Assembly (NCBI GenBank): GCA_020740775.1 | Contig: JAHEWK010000012.1 | Span: 248,001 to 312,000, forward strand | DNA: 64,000 nucleotides | Direction of reading: 5' to 3' | Source of the DNA: Ilyonectria destructans | Taxonomy: Eukaryota; Ascomycota; Sordariomycetes; Hypocreales; Nectriaceae | Part shown: piece by piece, positions 46,124-57,995 of the stretch | Layout: each line of letters starts with the position of its first letter | Numbering within the stretch: the stretch's first letter is position 1 | The notes under the pieces: generated by a model | What the model saw: the letters and a program-made list of their open reading frames with translations, nothing else | Told to the model about the DNA's origin: nothing | Databases searched by the model: none | Translations under genes and position numbers: made by a program

Positions 46124-49100
46124 GTTATAAGCCTAAGTAGTACTATATACTAGTAACTTTTATTTAAGACCTAATAAGTAAATCTCTCTTTCTCTCTCTC
46201 TCTTTTAACCCTAATAAATTCTTCCTCTCTAATTAAATAAATACCTTAAGCTTAGCTCTTCTAAGTATATAATAATATAAGTAATACTTAGTACTGTAGG
46301 GAGTATATATAAGTTCCCTAAGGTATTTATAATAATTACCTCAGATTAGTAGATTAAATAGATTATAATATTTTAAATAAATATCTATTCTATAGAAAGA
46401 TAGAAAGCAGTTAACTCTAATAGAGAAGATCTACCTACTGATATAATAAAGATAGTAGTATTCTCTATTTTTAAAGACCTTAAGGAGATAATAATTATAT
46501 ATTTAGGTAATAGTAAGCTAAAGCTAATTTAAATAGAAGTCTACTAGATATATTAGATTAAGAAAAAGAAAGCTGAATATATAGACTGTACCTATAATTA
46601 TATTAATAAGTAGGATATAGCTCTATATAATTAAATAATAGCTACTATAGACTGAATATCTTTAGAAGGTATTATAAGCAGCCTAACTAATAACTTACTA
46701 TACTATATAATTAGATAACTTATTAGAGCCCTAAAGAAGATTTTTACTTTAAGTAAGCTTAGAATAATAGAAGAGATTAAGTAATAATATTATATTATAT
46801 TTAATAAAGCTAAAAACCTCTATATAAAGGCTATAGCTTAATATAAGAAATAGTATTAAACTTATTAATAAGGTATCTACTATAAGATTTATAAGGTTTA
46901 AGGTATAATAGTAATTTCTAACTTTCTTAAAGCTATTAGCTACTAATATATTATATAGTAGTTAGAGATTAAGCTAGATAAGCTTATTAAAGCTAAATAT
47001 AAAGAAAGGGATATTAATAATCTAAAGGAATATATCTTAATCTTTCTAAATATTATCCAGTAGTAGCTACAGTATAGAAAGGGATTTACAGTCTATATAA
47101 TACTGAATAACTACTCTAATAATATAGAAAGCTTAACTTTAAAATTAAAAGAAGAAAAGGAATATTCCTACTATTAAGTAGGTAAATATAAGTAACTATT
47201 AGTAAAGTATAATACCCTAGAGTATACTATTATAAAGAAGGTATTATAGGCTAGCTATAAGCTTTTACTATTAGATTAATATATAAATATCAGAAAGTAG
47301 CTTACTATAAATAAATAGAAGTCTCTTTATAAGCAGTTAGTAAAGAAGAATTAAATACTAAGTACTAATATAATAGTTATACTAGGAAATAGCAGTTTCC
47401 CTAAGTTAATTTAATATACTATTTTTAATCTTAAATTTATCTATAAGGTCTAAAAGCTTATAAATATCTTTACTATAATATAAATACCTACTTATCTACT
47501 CTTAAAGAGTATTCTACTTAATAATTACAGTACTATTTATCTTATTAATACTCTTAAGTAATTAGTATCTAGCTTTTTTATTTCTATAGAGGGTAATTTT
47601 ATAGAGGTCAGTATAATTAATTTTATAATAAAAAGAATTAGAAAGTATCTAATAACTAATCTACTTTATAGTATAAAGAGACTGAATTCAGTAGATTTAG
47701 ATCTTATTAATATTATAGTTATAGAAGGATTTTATATAAATATTATCTTAAAAGTACTTTTTAAGAAGTTAGATATAGTATTTAGGCTATAACTGCTCTT
47801 TATACTTTAAACTAATAGAGAAAAGTATAGTACTTATATAGTTAATTAGAAAGTAGAATATTACTATTCTTTAATATATTTTAATCTCTTTTTATCTTAA
47901 TATAGATAGCTAAATAATTAATTTTATAATATTAAGTAGCCTAGTAGGTATATAAATAAGTATTTATATAGACTGACTATTTAACTAATACTCTAATTAA
48001 TAATAGAGACTATTATTTAATTTACTGCTATTAAGATCTAATTTAGAGGAGCTTTAGTATCTTTAAGTAGGATATCTATTAAAAGATACACTCTAAGAGC
48101 TTATTAGGTATACTTATAATATACAGATTAAGAGAATAATATAGATCGACTATAAGATATATATTATAATATACACCCAGTAAGTAATATTATACTGTAA
48201 GTTAGAGTATTAATCTTTAAGACTATTTTAGCATATTAATTAGAATCTTTAAGACCTTCTAGAAGGATATAATAGCTTAAACTGGCTTCTAGTTATAAAG
48301 GATAAGTTTAGCAGCTAGCTATATATACTACTGATTACTAGAAAAGACTATATAACTCTATTTAATATTCTATTTTACTTTAAGTACTAGATAAAAAGGT
48401 AATTCTAGCTTTTAATTTATATTATATAGTAAGATAATAATATAGATATTATAGTAATATAAGGAATTATATAATATTAAATTTAGATTTAATTTAAAGG
48501 TATTATTCTTAAGCTTACTCTATCTTATATCTATAAGCCTAATAGTAAGTTAAAATATACAGATTAAGAGATAGTTATTAAGTTAAATATAATACTTAAT
48601 AGAGTAAACCTCTTTAGGGAATTATAGCTATAGAGTATAGTAGTTACTACTTATTTAATTAATTAGAGCTTAATAGAAAGAAATAAGTAGAAATCCCCAG
48701 TTAAGGTTTTAAATATATAGTTTAGATATTATACTCTATTATAAATAAGAAAGCCTAATATTAACCTTCAGCTTAATTAGAATGCAGTCTATATCTATAG
48801 GTATTATATTTATTCTTTAATAAGAGATAGAGAGGCTATAAGAAATAAGAGAGAGATAAAAGTTAGCTCTAGAGGATATATAGAATACCTTATTAGCTAT
48901 ATAGCAAGTAATATATATTATATATAGATTCCTCAGCTAGAAAAAGTTATTATAATAAGAAATATATATTTTAATAAGAATATCTTCTATAATAGTAGGA
49001 TAGAAGCTACTATTAAATAGCTAATCTATAAGTTAATTAATTAGATATTAGAAATTAAAGAAGATAATATTTAGAATACTATTTTAAGTAACTTAATATT

Positions 49101-49979
49101 AGCTTCTTTATTAATAGATTTAAACTTAAAGGTAAAAGTATCTATAAGCAGTAAAACTATATTACTAAATATAGAAAAGGAATCTGAATATATATTAAAT
49201 TAGATACTATTAATTAGACTTTAAATACTAGAATATATCTTAAAATCTATAAGTATATAGATTAAAAATCTAATAAGTACTTAAGAGAGTATTAATCTGC
49301 TACTAGAAGTACTTAAATTACTATAAGAGAGTATTATAGATAGAGATAATAGAGTAAGTATATTAAGCTTAAGGGTATTAACCTTAGAGGAAGAACTATA
49401 ATCTATATCGCTAGAGTTACTCTAGCAGTAAATTAAAGCTTAAGAAGTAGAAAAGCTATTAGCTAAAGTAGCCTCTAATCTAATTAAGCTATAAATAGAG
49501 GAATCTATTAAGAAGCCTTATTAAGCTGAGTCTGCCTTAAGAAGGGGAAGAGGGAGACTAAGAGGCAGAATATAAGTCTAACTAATTAGTCTAATATATA
49601 TAAATATATAAATTAATAACTAGAGAGCTTATAGATATATAATTATATTTAACCCTAGGACTTATATACTAAATAAATAGAATAAAGATTAAAGAATTAA
49701 CTTCTTCTTTCTAATTAATTACTAGAGACTAAAATAATTCAATTTATAGAGTATTTAGATAGTTTTTTTAGTAATTATAGAAGCAGTAAACTAGAAATAA
49801 GTAATAAGAAAAGGAGTAGTATCTAATAAATTGGCTTTTTACTGAAATAACTTAATTAAATCTTTTTAAAACTAAAAGAAGCTTTTAACCTATCTAATAT
49901 ATAAGTAGTTTGAAGAAGCTATATATATAGAGATAGAAGCTCTATATAATAAGGGTATATAGAGAGAAATTAAATAGTT

Positions 49980-50580
49980 AGAGATATAGATAAAACCTCT
50001 ACTATTAAAATAGATATTTATATATAAGTTTAATTAGAATAGCTTTCTTAAATACTATAAAGTACGCCTATATATTTATAGTAATCTATAGAAAAGCTTA
50101 ATAATTAAGAATATCTATATAGTAATACTTATAGTATAGTTATTCTATATAGTTATAGCTCTTACTGCTTAATTTAATCTTAAAATTAAGCAGCTAGATA
50201 TTATTAATATCTTTATTAATATAACTTAAAGTAATTAGAATAAGCTAGTAATATATAAGCTACCTAATAGATATAAGCAGTTAGATATATATATTAAGTT
50301 TAATAGAGTACTATATAGACTTTAAAACTTACTGTAACTATAATTTAAGAAATTCTTATTAATCTTTATAGAGCTAGAAATAGAGGCTAGTAAAAAAGAG
50401 TCCTACTTATTTTATATATAAGCTAGAGATACTTTTTTAATATTCTTTATAGATAATATTCTAATACTATATTATAGGGATAATCTAATAGCCACTCAGA
50501 CTATTATTAATAGAATTAAGGCTAAATATAAGCTTACTGATAAGGATAATATATAATAGTTTCTTAGTATTAAGATTATC
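49980..50580 (+). pseudogene. Decayed copia reverse transcriptase
   Basis: Read through stops, the frame shows a Ty1/copia RT: EIEALYNKGTW-like start, VRLYIYSNLQ (from a CVRGDLQ-type motif), LDIINIF (from LDVVNAF), LPLLWFKEF-like, then FFIDNILIL from the YVDD box. Stops sit where Trp or Gln codons are expected. Confidence 0.7.
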
Positions 50581-50959
50581 TAGAATTATATTAAGTATAA
50601 GATATACTTAAGCTATAATATATATATTAAGAAGGTAGCAGCCTACTTTAAAATAGATACTTAGAATATCTATCTAATTATTCTAATTCTAATTATAGAA
50701 TATAAGAAATAATTAGACTAGATAATTATATTTAAAATTAAGATCTATTAAGAAAAGGTTAATTCTCTACTCTATATAGTAATTATAATATAACTAGATA
50801 TTACCTTTATAGTATTAATATTATTACAATTTCTAACTAACTTAAATAAGAAATACTAGAGAGCTATAGATTAAGCAATTTACTATCTATATCTTATTTA
50901 TAATCTTATTATTCAGTATAGTATAAACTCTAAATTGCAGGTTATAATAATTACTAGTA

Positions 50960-51370
50960 ATACTTCTTTTACTGATAATACTAATATATAAAGATCCTCT
51001 TAAGGATATCTTATTAGTCTATTTAGCAGTCTGATTATCTAGAAGGGTATAAGATAAGTAACTATAACTATATTTATAACTGAAGCTAAACTGCTTACTT
51101 TAGAGTAAATAGTAAGAGAGATTATAGATTTAAAGTAACTATTTATAGAAATATACTTTAAATTTAATATTCTATAGAATATCCTCTATAATAATTAATA
51201 GACTATTTATCTAGTTATTAAAGAGAGTATACAGATTAATATTTATCTATACTATATAGATATTATAAATATATAGTTATAAGAAAAATACTAAGAGGGA
51301 TTATTTAAAATAATCTATCTTCTAATTAGGTAGATACTTACAGATAGACTTATTAAGGCTTTATTCTAAT
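50960..51370 (+). pseudogene. Decayed copia RNase H and pol C-terminus
   Basis: Frames show FTDNTN-like, SSQGYLISLFSSL, a TTEAKLLTLE signature and near the end a WIPTGQMPADGLTKAL-type sequence, as at the end of Ty1/copia pol. About 1.4 kb separates this from the 3' LTR, more than a minimal copia element needs. Confidence 0.65.
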
Positions 51371-51949
51371 AGTATTTTAAGTATTTTAGAGTATTACTTA
51401 ATCTAATTAATCTTTATAAATTAGAGTATTTAAAAGGTATAAGTAAAAAGATATTATTTTAAGCTAGTAAGGCTAAAAGAGCTATATCTAGCTCTAATCT
51501 TATTTATACTACTAAAATACTACTCCCCTAAATAATTAAAATATCTACTACCTAAGAGAGTAAAGTATAGGCCTATTTATAATAAGCAGCTAGACTCCTA
51601 CTACTAATAGACTTATTATTAGTACTAGTAGCTCCCTAAGTAATTAATTTATCAGTATCCTACTTAAAGAGCTTAGGCTCTTCAGTTAATAGCTCTATCT
51701 GAATATAGAAGGTAGTCTTAAGGCAGTTAGCTAACTGCTTATATAGTCAGTATAGTATAGTAAACTAACTTAAAATATACTTATCTTCTTCTTACTTAAG
51801 CTCTTAATAAGAATATATACTAAACGATAAGTAAATAGTAGGAGGACTTAGTAGCTAGCAATTTAAGTTAATATCTAGACTATACTAAAGAAAGAAATAA
51901 AGCTTACTACAGTATATAAATATAATTATTAAGCTAGTAAGTAGAATAA

Positions 51950-52420
51950 TACTTAAAGTGCTCTTTAGATTCAATATATTATAAAAAATCACTCTTTCTT
52001 AAGATAGCTAAATATAGGTAATTCTTATAGAGAGAATTAAAAACTATAGAGGCAGTATCTAACTTAAGGGATATAGAGTAAGTAATAATTTTTTACTTAC
52101 TTATTAGTAAAGATACAGATAGTAGCTAGAGGAGTAATTAGTTTATATACTTTAGGCTTTTTAGTTTTCTTTTTCTACTTCTTCTTAGGAGGCTTAAAAG
52201 TAGGCTTAGAAGCTTTCTTAGTAGCAGCTAAATATATAGAATTAATAAAAGGAGTAGGGCTATAGAGGTAAGAAGGTAGAGAAAGTAAATCTAGTATATC
52301 TTAGTTAAAAGGTATAAGCTTAATAATAGGCTTAATAGTAAGCTTAATATTAGGTTTAGCAGTAAGGTTAGTAGTAGGTAAGAGTGTAAAAAGAATAATA
52401 GAAGTATTAAAGAGAGGGGT
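51950..52420 (-). pseudogene. Possible antisense ORF remnant in the copia 3' region
   Basis: On the minus strand a frame can be read with Lys/Thr/Pro-rich sequence (ATKKASKPTFKPPKKK, KKKTKKPKVYKLITPLATI) broken by only a few TAA/TAG codons. Each fits a mutated CAA or CAG. Plus-strand frames here show nothing comparable. A basic accessory protein encoded against pol is possible; no family is recognised. Confidence 0.35.
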
Positions 52421-52839
52421 TTAAGACTTATCTAAAAGTTAAGTAAACTTCTATATTACTTTCTTAGTAGTAAGTAGTACTATAGTAATTATAGCAGTAA
52501 AGATAGAGTAGATTTAAGTACTAGAAGATTATTCTAAATATCAGTAAAGCACTCTATATAGTAAAGAAAAGCTTAAAGTAAGTAAAAAGAAACAGTTATA
52601 TTATAATTAATAATAAAATTAAAAGGAAAAAAAAAAGAAAAATTAAAATACTAAGCCTAAAGCTTTTATTTATAGTAATATAATTTACTAGGAGTATAAT
52701 ATTAATTAATTCAGTATTATTATTTTATACTAATTAAGTAGTATTTTCTTTTATTATCTAATCTATTCTATTATTCTGATTTTAAAGCTATTATAAGTAT
52801 TTAAATACTATATTAAATACAGCACTTAAATAGAGGGTA

Positions 52840-53002
52840 TATTATAAGATACTAAAAGTAATTAGTTAAAGTAGCCTTACTATAGGGGCTCTGCTCTAAT
52901 ATATATTACGGCAGCAGACCGCCCTTTGCTCTGTTAGAATTTAAGGCTTATTCATACTATTGTTAGTATACGCTTATTAGGACAATCGCGCAGCTCGTGA
53001 CA
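52840..53002 (+). repeat. 3' LTR of the copia element
   Basis: 163 bp. The mirror of the 5' LTR in damage: the inner part is RIPed, and the outer part (about 52,880 on) keeps GC-rich sequence such as GCAGCAGACCGCCC. Confidence 0.88.
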
Positions 53003-53007
53003 CCCAG
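53003..53007 (+). repeat. Target site duplication CCCAG, right copy
   Basis: Identical to 45956-45960, confirming the element ends and a 5-bp staggered insertion. Confidence 0.9.
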
Positions 53008-54238
53008 CATGCAAAACGAGTATGTCGATAGAGTCAATTCACGGAGATGGTGCAGAACGCGCCGCGGTTGCCTGAAGGCTGAAGGCAGATGCAGGGGCCC
53101 TGGCGTAACGCGGGCCTCACACGAAGTCACGTTACTGATACTAGCCCCTATCCTCCACCGGGTGTAGGCCGGTGCTCACGGGATCCTCCTTCGGTACTGT
53201 GCAATGGCTCATTTCACATCTTAGGACCGAGGGGCCGACGACAGACGAAAGGCGGAATAATAGCCTGAGGAAATGCAACTCCGCTTTTTGCTCTGCTGGG
53301 CCCGAGCTCCCTGGGAAAAGGTGGGATAAAGTTAGGGGCCCTGGGGACTCTTCCAGCTCTCACTCTCGCATCGGCAACAGAACAGGCAATGTCACAGGCC
53401 GCCAGCGCAGCACCAGCCACTGGGGTAATTATCCAGGGGCCCAAGTCGCAAATCTGGCCATATCTCTCTCTCGCTCGTTTTCTGCGCCGGGACACGACGA
53501 ACGCGAGAGCAGGAGGGAACGACGTCCGGGGTTTATTGCGCGTTTTCGCTCCTCGCCCGCCCCTCTTGGTGGACTCGCAGTGGGCTCGTAGTGGAACTCA
53601 GCTGTCCCGAAAGTCGGCGGGAAAATCCTCACCATCTGATAAGGATTTGGTGTGGAAAAAGAAAAGTACACTAGCAACCCACGCATGAGCCACGGCACAT
53701 TGTCTGCTCTGGCCCCAATGCACGCTCAACAGAGAACGGCCTAGGTGCGCCATGGGAGCAGCATCCATACCTACGGGTGCTTACTACCTACGTAGTAGCC
53801 AACTCATGTACCCAAGTACCGGTATGTAATGTACCGAGGCTTCGGGTACGGAATGGCGGCAAGGCAGTTACAGTGCATCCGTGGGGGGAGCCAGCGCATC
53901 TACAGCCTTTCCAGCGCTGTGCTGCACTGGCCCCTGCGCTATCCCCGGCGCTCTCTGCGAATCACAGGCCCTGGCCTGCCGAGGCACGGGCGGGCTTCGG
54001 TCCACTGACGTTGCTACCGGGGGTGGTCCCGCCCTTTGCGCGTCCAACGGTCCGCCCTCGGCCACCACTGCGATGATTTAGCTTAGAATAACTAATACCA
54101 CACGCTTGAATTGTATGAGGCCATTGCGAGTAGTAGCAAACACCGCAACCCTCCTTTTCTTCTTTTCTTCCCCGGTCTATTCTTCCATGCTCCTTTTTCC
54201 TCCCGTGATACCCTCGCATCCTGAATCCTCCCGCCGCA
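53008..54238. other. Intergenic, promoter side of PEX11-like gene
   Basis: 1.2 kb of normal GC composition immediately after the RIPed element. Frames of 90-140 codons overlap on both strands and lack family motifs. CT/TC-rich tracts close to the PEX11-like start (54,160-54,230) are typical of fungal housekeeping promoters. Confidence 0.45.
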
Positions 54239-55183
54239 ATGACCGAAACTGCCACCGAAGCCCCCGCCTTCGAGGTCCAGGTGCCGCTCTCTGAGCCCGC
54301 CGTCTCCGACGCTCCCCCGGCCGTCAAGAAGAACGCGCCGTTCCAGCTCACGGCCGCGCTCGCTGCCACGCCGTCGTCGATCGATGCCTTCGTCCACCAC
54401 CTGCACCGCTGCCTGCGCACGCGCGGCGGCACCGACACCGTGCTCCTCTTCTCGGCCTACTCCGCCCGCCTCGCCGGCGCCATCCTCAGCATCCTCGGCC
54501 GCACCGCCGTGCACCAGAACGCCCGCAAGCTGGTCGAGCTCGCCTTCAAGCTGCCACCGTCGGCGTCCGTCAGCCTGACCACGGCGTCGGCTCCCCCGCT
54601 GGCCGCCCTCGCCATCGTCCTCTCCAAGCGCCTCGAGGCCTTCGTCGGCATGCTGGGCGAGTGGCGCACCATGAACCGCCTTTGGGGGCTCATGGCCATG
54701 TGGCTCGCCGCAAAGGACCTGCTACTGCGCCTGCGCAAGCCGGCCGCCTCTGAGACGGACGAGAAGGCGCCCAAGTCGAGCAAGTTCAACACCACTGTCG
54801 AGGTGCTCCAGGTCGTCTCCCTGACCACCTACCACATCGGCGAGGCCGCCGCCTGGTTCAGCGGAAAGGGCGTCTTCAAGCTGTCGCCCGAGACCCGCGG
54901 CCGCTTCTCCACCGTCAGCGTCCGCTCCTGGGGAGCCTACGTTTTCATGGAGCTCGCCCGTCTGCTCATCGAGCGCCAGCGCCGAACCGTCTCCGAGGAC
55001 GTGACGGCCGAGAAGGAGTACAAGGACAACTGGTTCACCAAGTTCACCCACACCCTGGCCTGGGCGCCGCTGACCATCCACTGGGGCTACGGCAATGGCT
55101 TCCTGCCCGAGATTGCCGTCGCAGCCCTGGCGACCTACCCGTCGGCTGCTCTCATGAAGGACTTGTGGCGATCCACCGCCTAG
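54239..55183 (+). CDS. PEX11-type peroxisomal membrane protein (PEX11C-like)
   Basis: A single exon of 314 residues in strongly codon-biased, GC-rich DNA. An Ala/Pro-rich leader precedes a PEX11 fold: SSIDAFVHHLHRCLRTRGGTDTVLLFSAYSARL, then LAFKLPPSASVSL, SKRLEAFVGMLGEWRTMNRLWGLM and a C-terminal part with IHWGYGNGFLPEI. PEX11-family proteins remodel the peroxisomal membrane before fission; the C form is the diverged ascomycete paralogue. ATG 54240 follows the context CCGCAATG. No intron or lesion seen. Confidence 0.85.
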   Translation: MTETATEAPAFEVQVPLSEPAVSDAPPAVKKNAPFQLTAALAATPSSIDAFVHHLHRCLRTRGGTDTVLLFSAYSARLAGAILSILGRTAVHQNARKLVELAFKLPPSASVSLTTASAPPLAALAIVLSKRLEAFVGMLGEWRTMNRLWGLMAMWLAAKDLLLRLRKPAASETDEKAPKSSKFNTTVEVLQVVSLTTYHIGEAAAWFSGKGVFKLSPETRGRFSTVSVRSWGAYVFMELARLLIERQRRTVSEDVTAEKEYKDNWFTKFTHTLAWAPLTIHWGYGNGFLPEIAVAALATYPSAALMKDLWRSTA

Positions 55184-55693
55184 AGGGGATATTGATGGAC
55201 AACGGAGAGTATACCGATGGCGTGGCCAGTGAAGAGCATTGACAGCCAGAGACGAGAATGACATTGGAGCTAGAGAAGGATAGCCTTGTAGAGCTAGATA
55301 CCACATTGTATATCGAAAGAGGAGGATAAAGACGGCAAGACGAAGGAACCAAGCACGGGATGGCAATCGACAAGATGCAAGACTGGGCGGTTGGGACACA
55401 AAAGGACGGAGAGAACACGGGGCACACCATATTTCGGGGCGACGAGAGCGACTTCATTTCGCAATAATGAGACTATGCTGTGGCGCATCATTAAAGCGTA
55501 TATATATATATCCCTTTATAGATAGAGCTGGATGTATGGTCCTTGGACGTACACGGAAGATAGATAGACGAGAAGCAAGCAACTGGAGAATCCAACACGC
55601 ACGCACAAGCACCGTTTACCCACACAAATTCGCCTGTATACCGAGACCGCTGATGATGCTGATTCCGCTCGCAACCTGCGCTTGAAGGCATCC
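55184..55693. other. Convergent intergenic spacer
   Basis: 510 bp between the PEX11-like 3' end and the hemerythrin gene 3' end. A (TA)n-like run at 55499-55512 may belong to a 3' processing region. Confidence 0.45.
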
Positions 55694-56611
55694 TCACATG
55701 GGCAACCGCCTCATCTCCTCCACGGTCCAATACCGGCGCATATTCTCCGCGCCCAGCGTCTTGACCTCCTGGTCCAGATGCGTCCACAGCACCTCGCCCC
55801 AGCTCTCCATCTTGGCGCGCAGCGTGTCCAGCGAAAAGTCGGCCTCGCCCGTGCGGCACTGGCGCAGGTACTCCTCGAAGCCGTCGAGCCCGGCGTGGAT
55901 CTCGCGGTGCTGGCGCAGCAGCTCGGCGGCGCCGTTGCCGCGGCCGCTCTTGAACTCGGGCATCTTCTTGGCCAGGTGCGGGAACACGTAGTTCTCCTCG
56001 ATGCCGTGGTGCGCCGTCAGGTGCTCCGCGAACTGCACGCCCTCGCCGATGAACTGCTTGAGCGACATGCCCTGTGGCCGCCGACCCGATGTGCATGCGC
56101 CCCAGAGGAGGTTCCACGAGCGGCGGAAGTGGTCGTGCTAGGAGGCCCTGTTAGTCGTGGATCTTGTGAGGGTTGTCGCATGTCGAGTACACTCGGCGCC
56201 GTCGAGTCCGGGTGTCTGATTGCGCAACCAAATTGAACCCGGGGGCCTTACAAAGTATTCCATCTTGTCAGCCAGGCTGTTGTACACCCTGAACTCATGA
56301 TCCGACAGCGGCGGCAGCTGCTCCTGTTCCGGCTTGGAAGTCTCTGCCTTGGGAGCCTCGGCCGGCTGGCTGGCGACGCCTTCGGGGTTCTCCTCTGTCG
56401 TCGACATGGTCGCCTGCTGGTTCAGTGCCCACGCCGTCGTCGCAAACCCCGCGGTTCTCGTCGCAACAGGTCTCACCGGCTTCGCAAAGACTGCGACAGG
56501 GCTCGGTGTAAGGCGCGGTCGTCCAGTGAAAACAAAGCTGTTGTAAACGGCGGCGCGCAAGCGGGAGTGGCCTCGGTAAAGCGTCAGTCTCATGGCACTC
56601 GCTCTCCACAA
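55694..56611 (-). CDS. Hemerythrin-like HHE domain protein, probably mitochondrial
   Basis: Exons 56611-56252 and 56137-55694 (114-bp intron, junction KMEYF/HDHFRRSW) encode 267 residues. The first ~70 residues are Arg/Ala/Ser/Thr-rich without acids and look like a mitochondrial presequence; an inner ATG at about residue 69 (MSTTEENPEG) could give a cytosolic form. The hemerythrin/HHE metal ligands are visible: HDHFR, EHLTAHHGIEENYVFPHL, LLRQHREIHAGL and WTHLDQEVKTLGAENM. Such proteins bind a di-iron centre and are linked to oxygen, nitric oxide or iron handling; the specific role here is unknown. Confidence 0.85.
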
Positions 56612-57995
56612 CCCGGAAAGCCCTCTGTATTATACCGAAAACACAAAGCAGAATCACAATGTCTCCCGTCAGTCTCAGTCGAGTAAAAAATATCCCGTGA
56701 GACTCCTCCCCCCTCCAGAATGGCCCCAGTGGCTAAACCCAGACCAGCCATACAGACGTTGCCCTTTAACAAGCCGCGCGCCCAACCCGCTTTGCAAGCC
56801 GTGACTGAGATCAGACCCTAGGCCGCCCGCGCGCCAACTTAGTCATCGCCGGCCAGTCGCTGCAACACCGCCCCGAGTTCCGATGCTGACTCGTCTCGGT
56901 GAAGCATCGCTGTCCGAGCGGTCCGTTCTTCACCGAGGGGACGAAACAGACACAGCAACTACAATAGCCTCAACACATGGTGTGGATTGTTGCAGACAGC
57001 CGGTACTAGTTTATGGTTCATCTGTCGGGACATCGCGCCATGACCTCGCGTGTATCGGTAACGCGGACCGTAGTTCTTTCGGCAAGAAACCCGACCGATA
57101 GGTCTCCAGTCCGAGACAGTCAATCACCGCCCTGGTCATTCCCCGCAAGCGGATGATCATCAAAGGTTTACTTATGTCTATTCTTTGCCTAGTGCATGCA
57201 CAGGCAGTTCCTGCCAAGTTGTCAAAATTGCTTTATGCGAGCGTTGATATGCCGGCTAACAAACTCAGAAGAGAGACCGCTCCAAGTACGATTGTAGACG
57301 TTCAAGACTCACACAAGCTCACAGACCGTGTCCACGAAAATGTGACGCGATTGACTTTCTTTGATCCGTCAGTGTCATGATTGTTATCTGCGCATCTGAG
57401 TTTTTGACTCTCCGTCGAAAGTCGGTCTAAAGCCACAATATTCGTAGCTAGGCCCTCCGCGCCTTCATGTCCAGTGGGAACGGCATCGTATCCGAAGACA
57501 ATTCATAATTAACCGTCTCCAGCACAAAAGGCCATTCCGGCATACGTCTCATCACCATCACTGTCATATATCTTTCGTCATTTGATGCCATATCTCCAAG
57601 TCAAGCCGGCACCTACAAGATCAAGCACAAACTCAACTTCTCAACACAATCCGCGAACAAGCCCCCAGGACAGCTGGCTCTCAATTCAAGCCTCGCCACC
57701 GGCACTTTCGATCTTTAAAGTACCTTTCAATTGTATCAAACAGGCGCGGAGGAGCCACTTCTATAATAGCTACCAACCGGCAAACACATATGCAATGAGA
57801 CGTTCCTTTTTCACCACACACCACCACATCGCACGCATGTGGAAGACTGACGAGTTCTATGTATCCTTATTCCGTTTCAACCTAGTGACACGTAGCGAGC
57901 TGCCTCCGCATCCTCGCCCTTTTCATTAAAAGCAACCATCCCATGCAAAATGCAAGCAACTTTAGACGCCTTCAACTCGGTTCATTCCCTTCCCC
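56612..57995. other. Intergenic, 1.4 kb, nothing recognised
   Basis: Between the hemerythrin gene start (minus) and the 3' end of the eIF3c gene (minus). Short frames on both strands have no family resemblance. Confidence 0.5.

Larger units (their letters stand above)
45961..53002 (+). mobile_element. Ty1/copia retrotransposon, heavily RIP-mutated (7,042 bp)
   Basis: Two 163-bp LTRs, TGTTGCAAGG...ending ACA, flank sequence of extreme AT content in which TAA and TAG stops fill all frames. CpA- and TpG-containing codons have become TpA, which is the fungal repeat-induced point mutation (RIP) pattern. Pol can still be followed on the plus strand: a post-integrase segment at 48,900-49,000 (SNIYYI, stop, IPQLEKVI...RNIYFN), reverse transcriptase at ~49,980-50,580 (KQLDIINIF, decayed YVDD box as FFIDNIL near 50,440) and RNase H at ~50,960-51,370 (TGSS-type start, TTEAKLL, LTKAL). 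Integrase before RT makes it Ty1/copia. It is a dead element. Confidence 0.9.
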
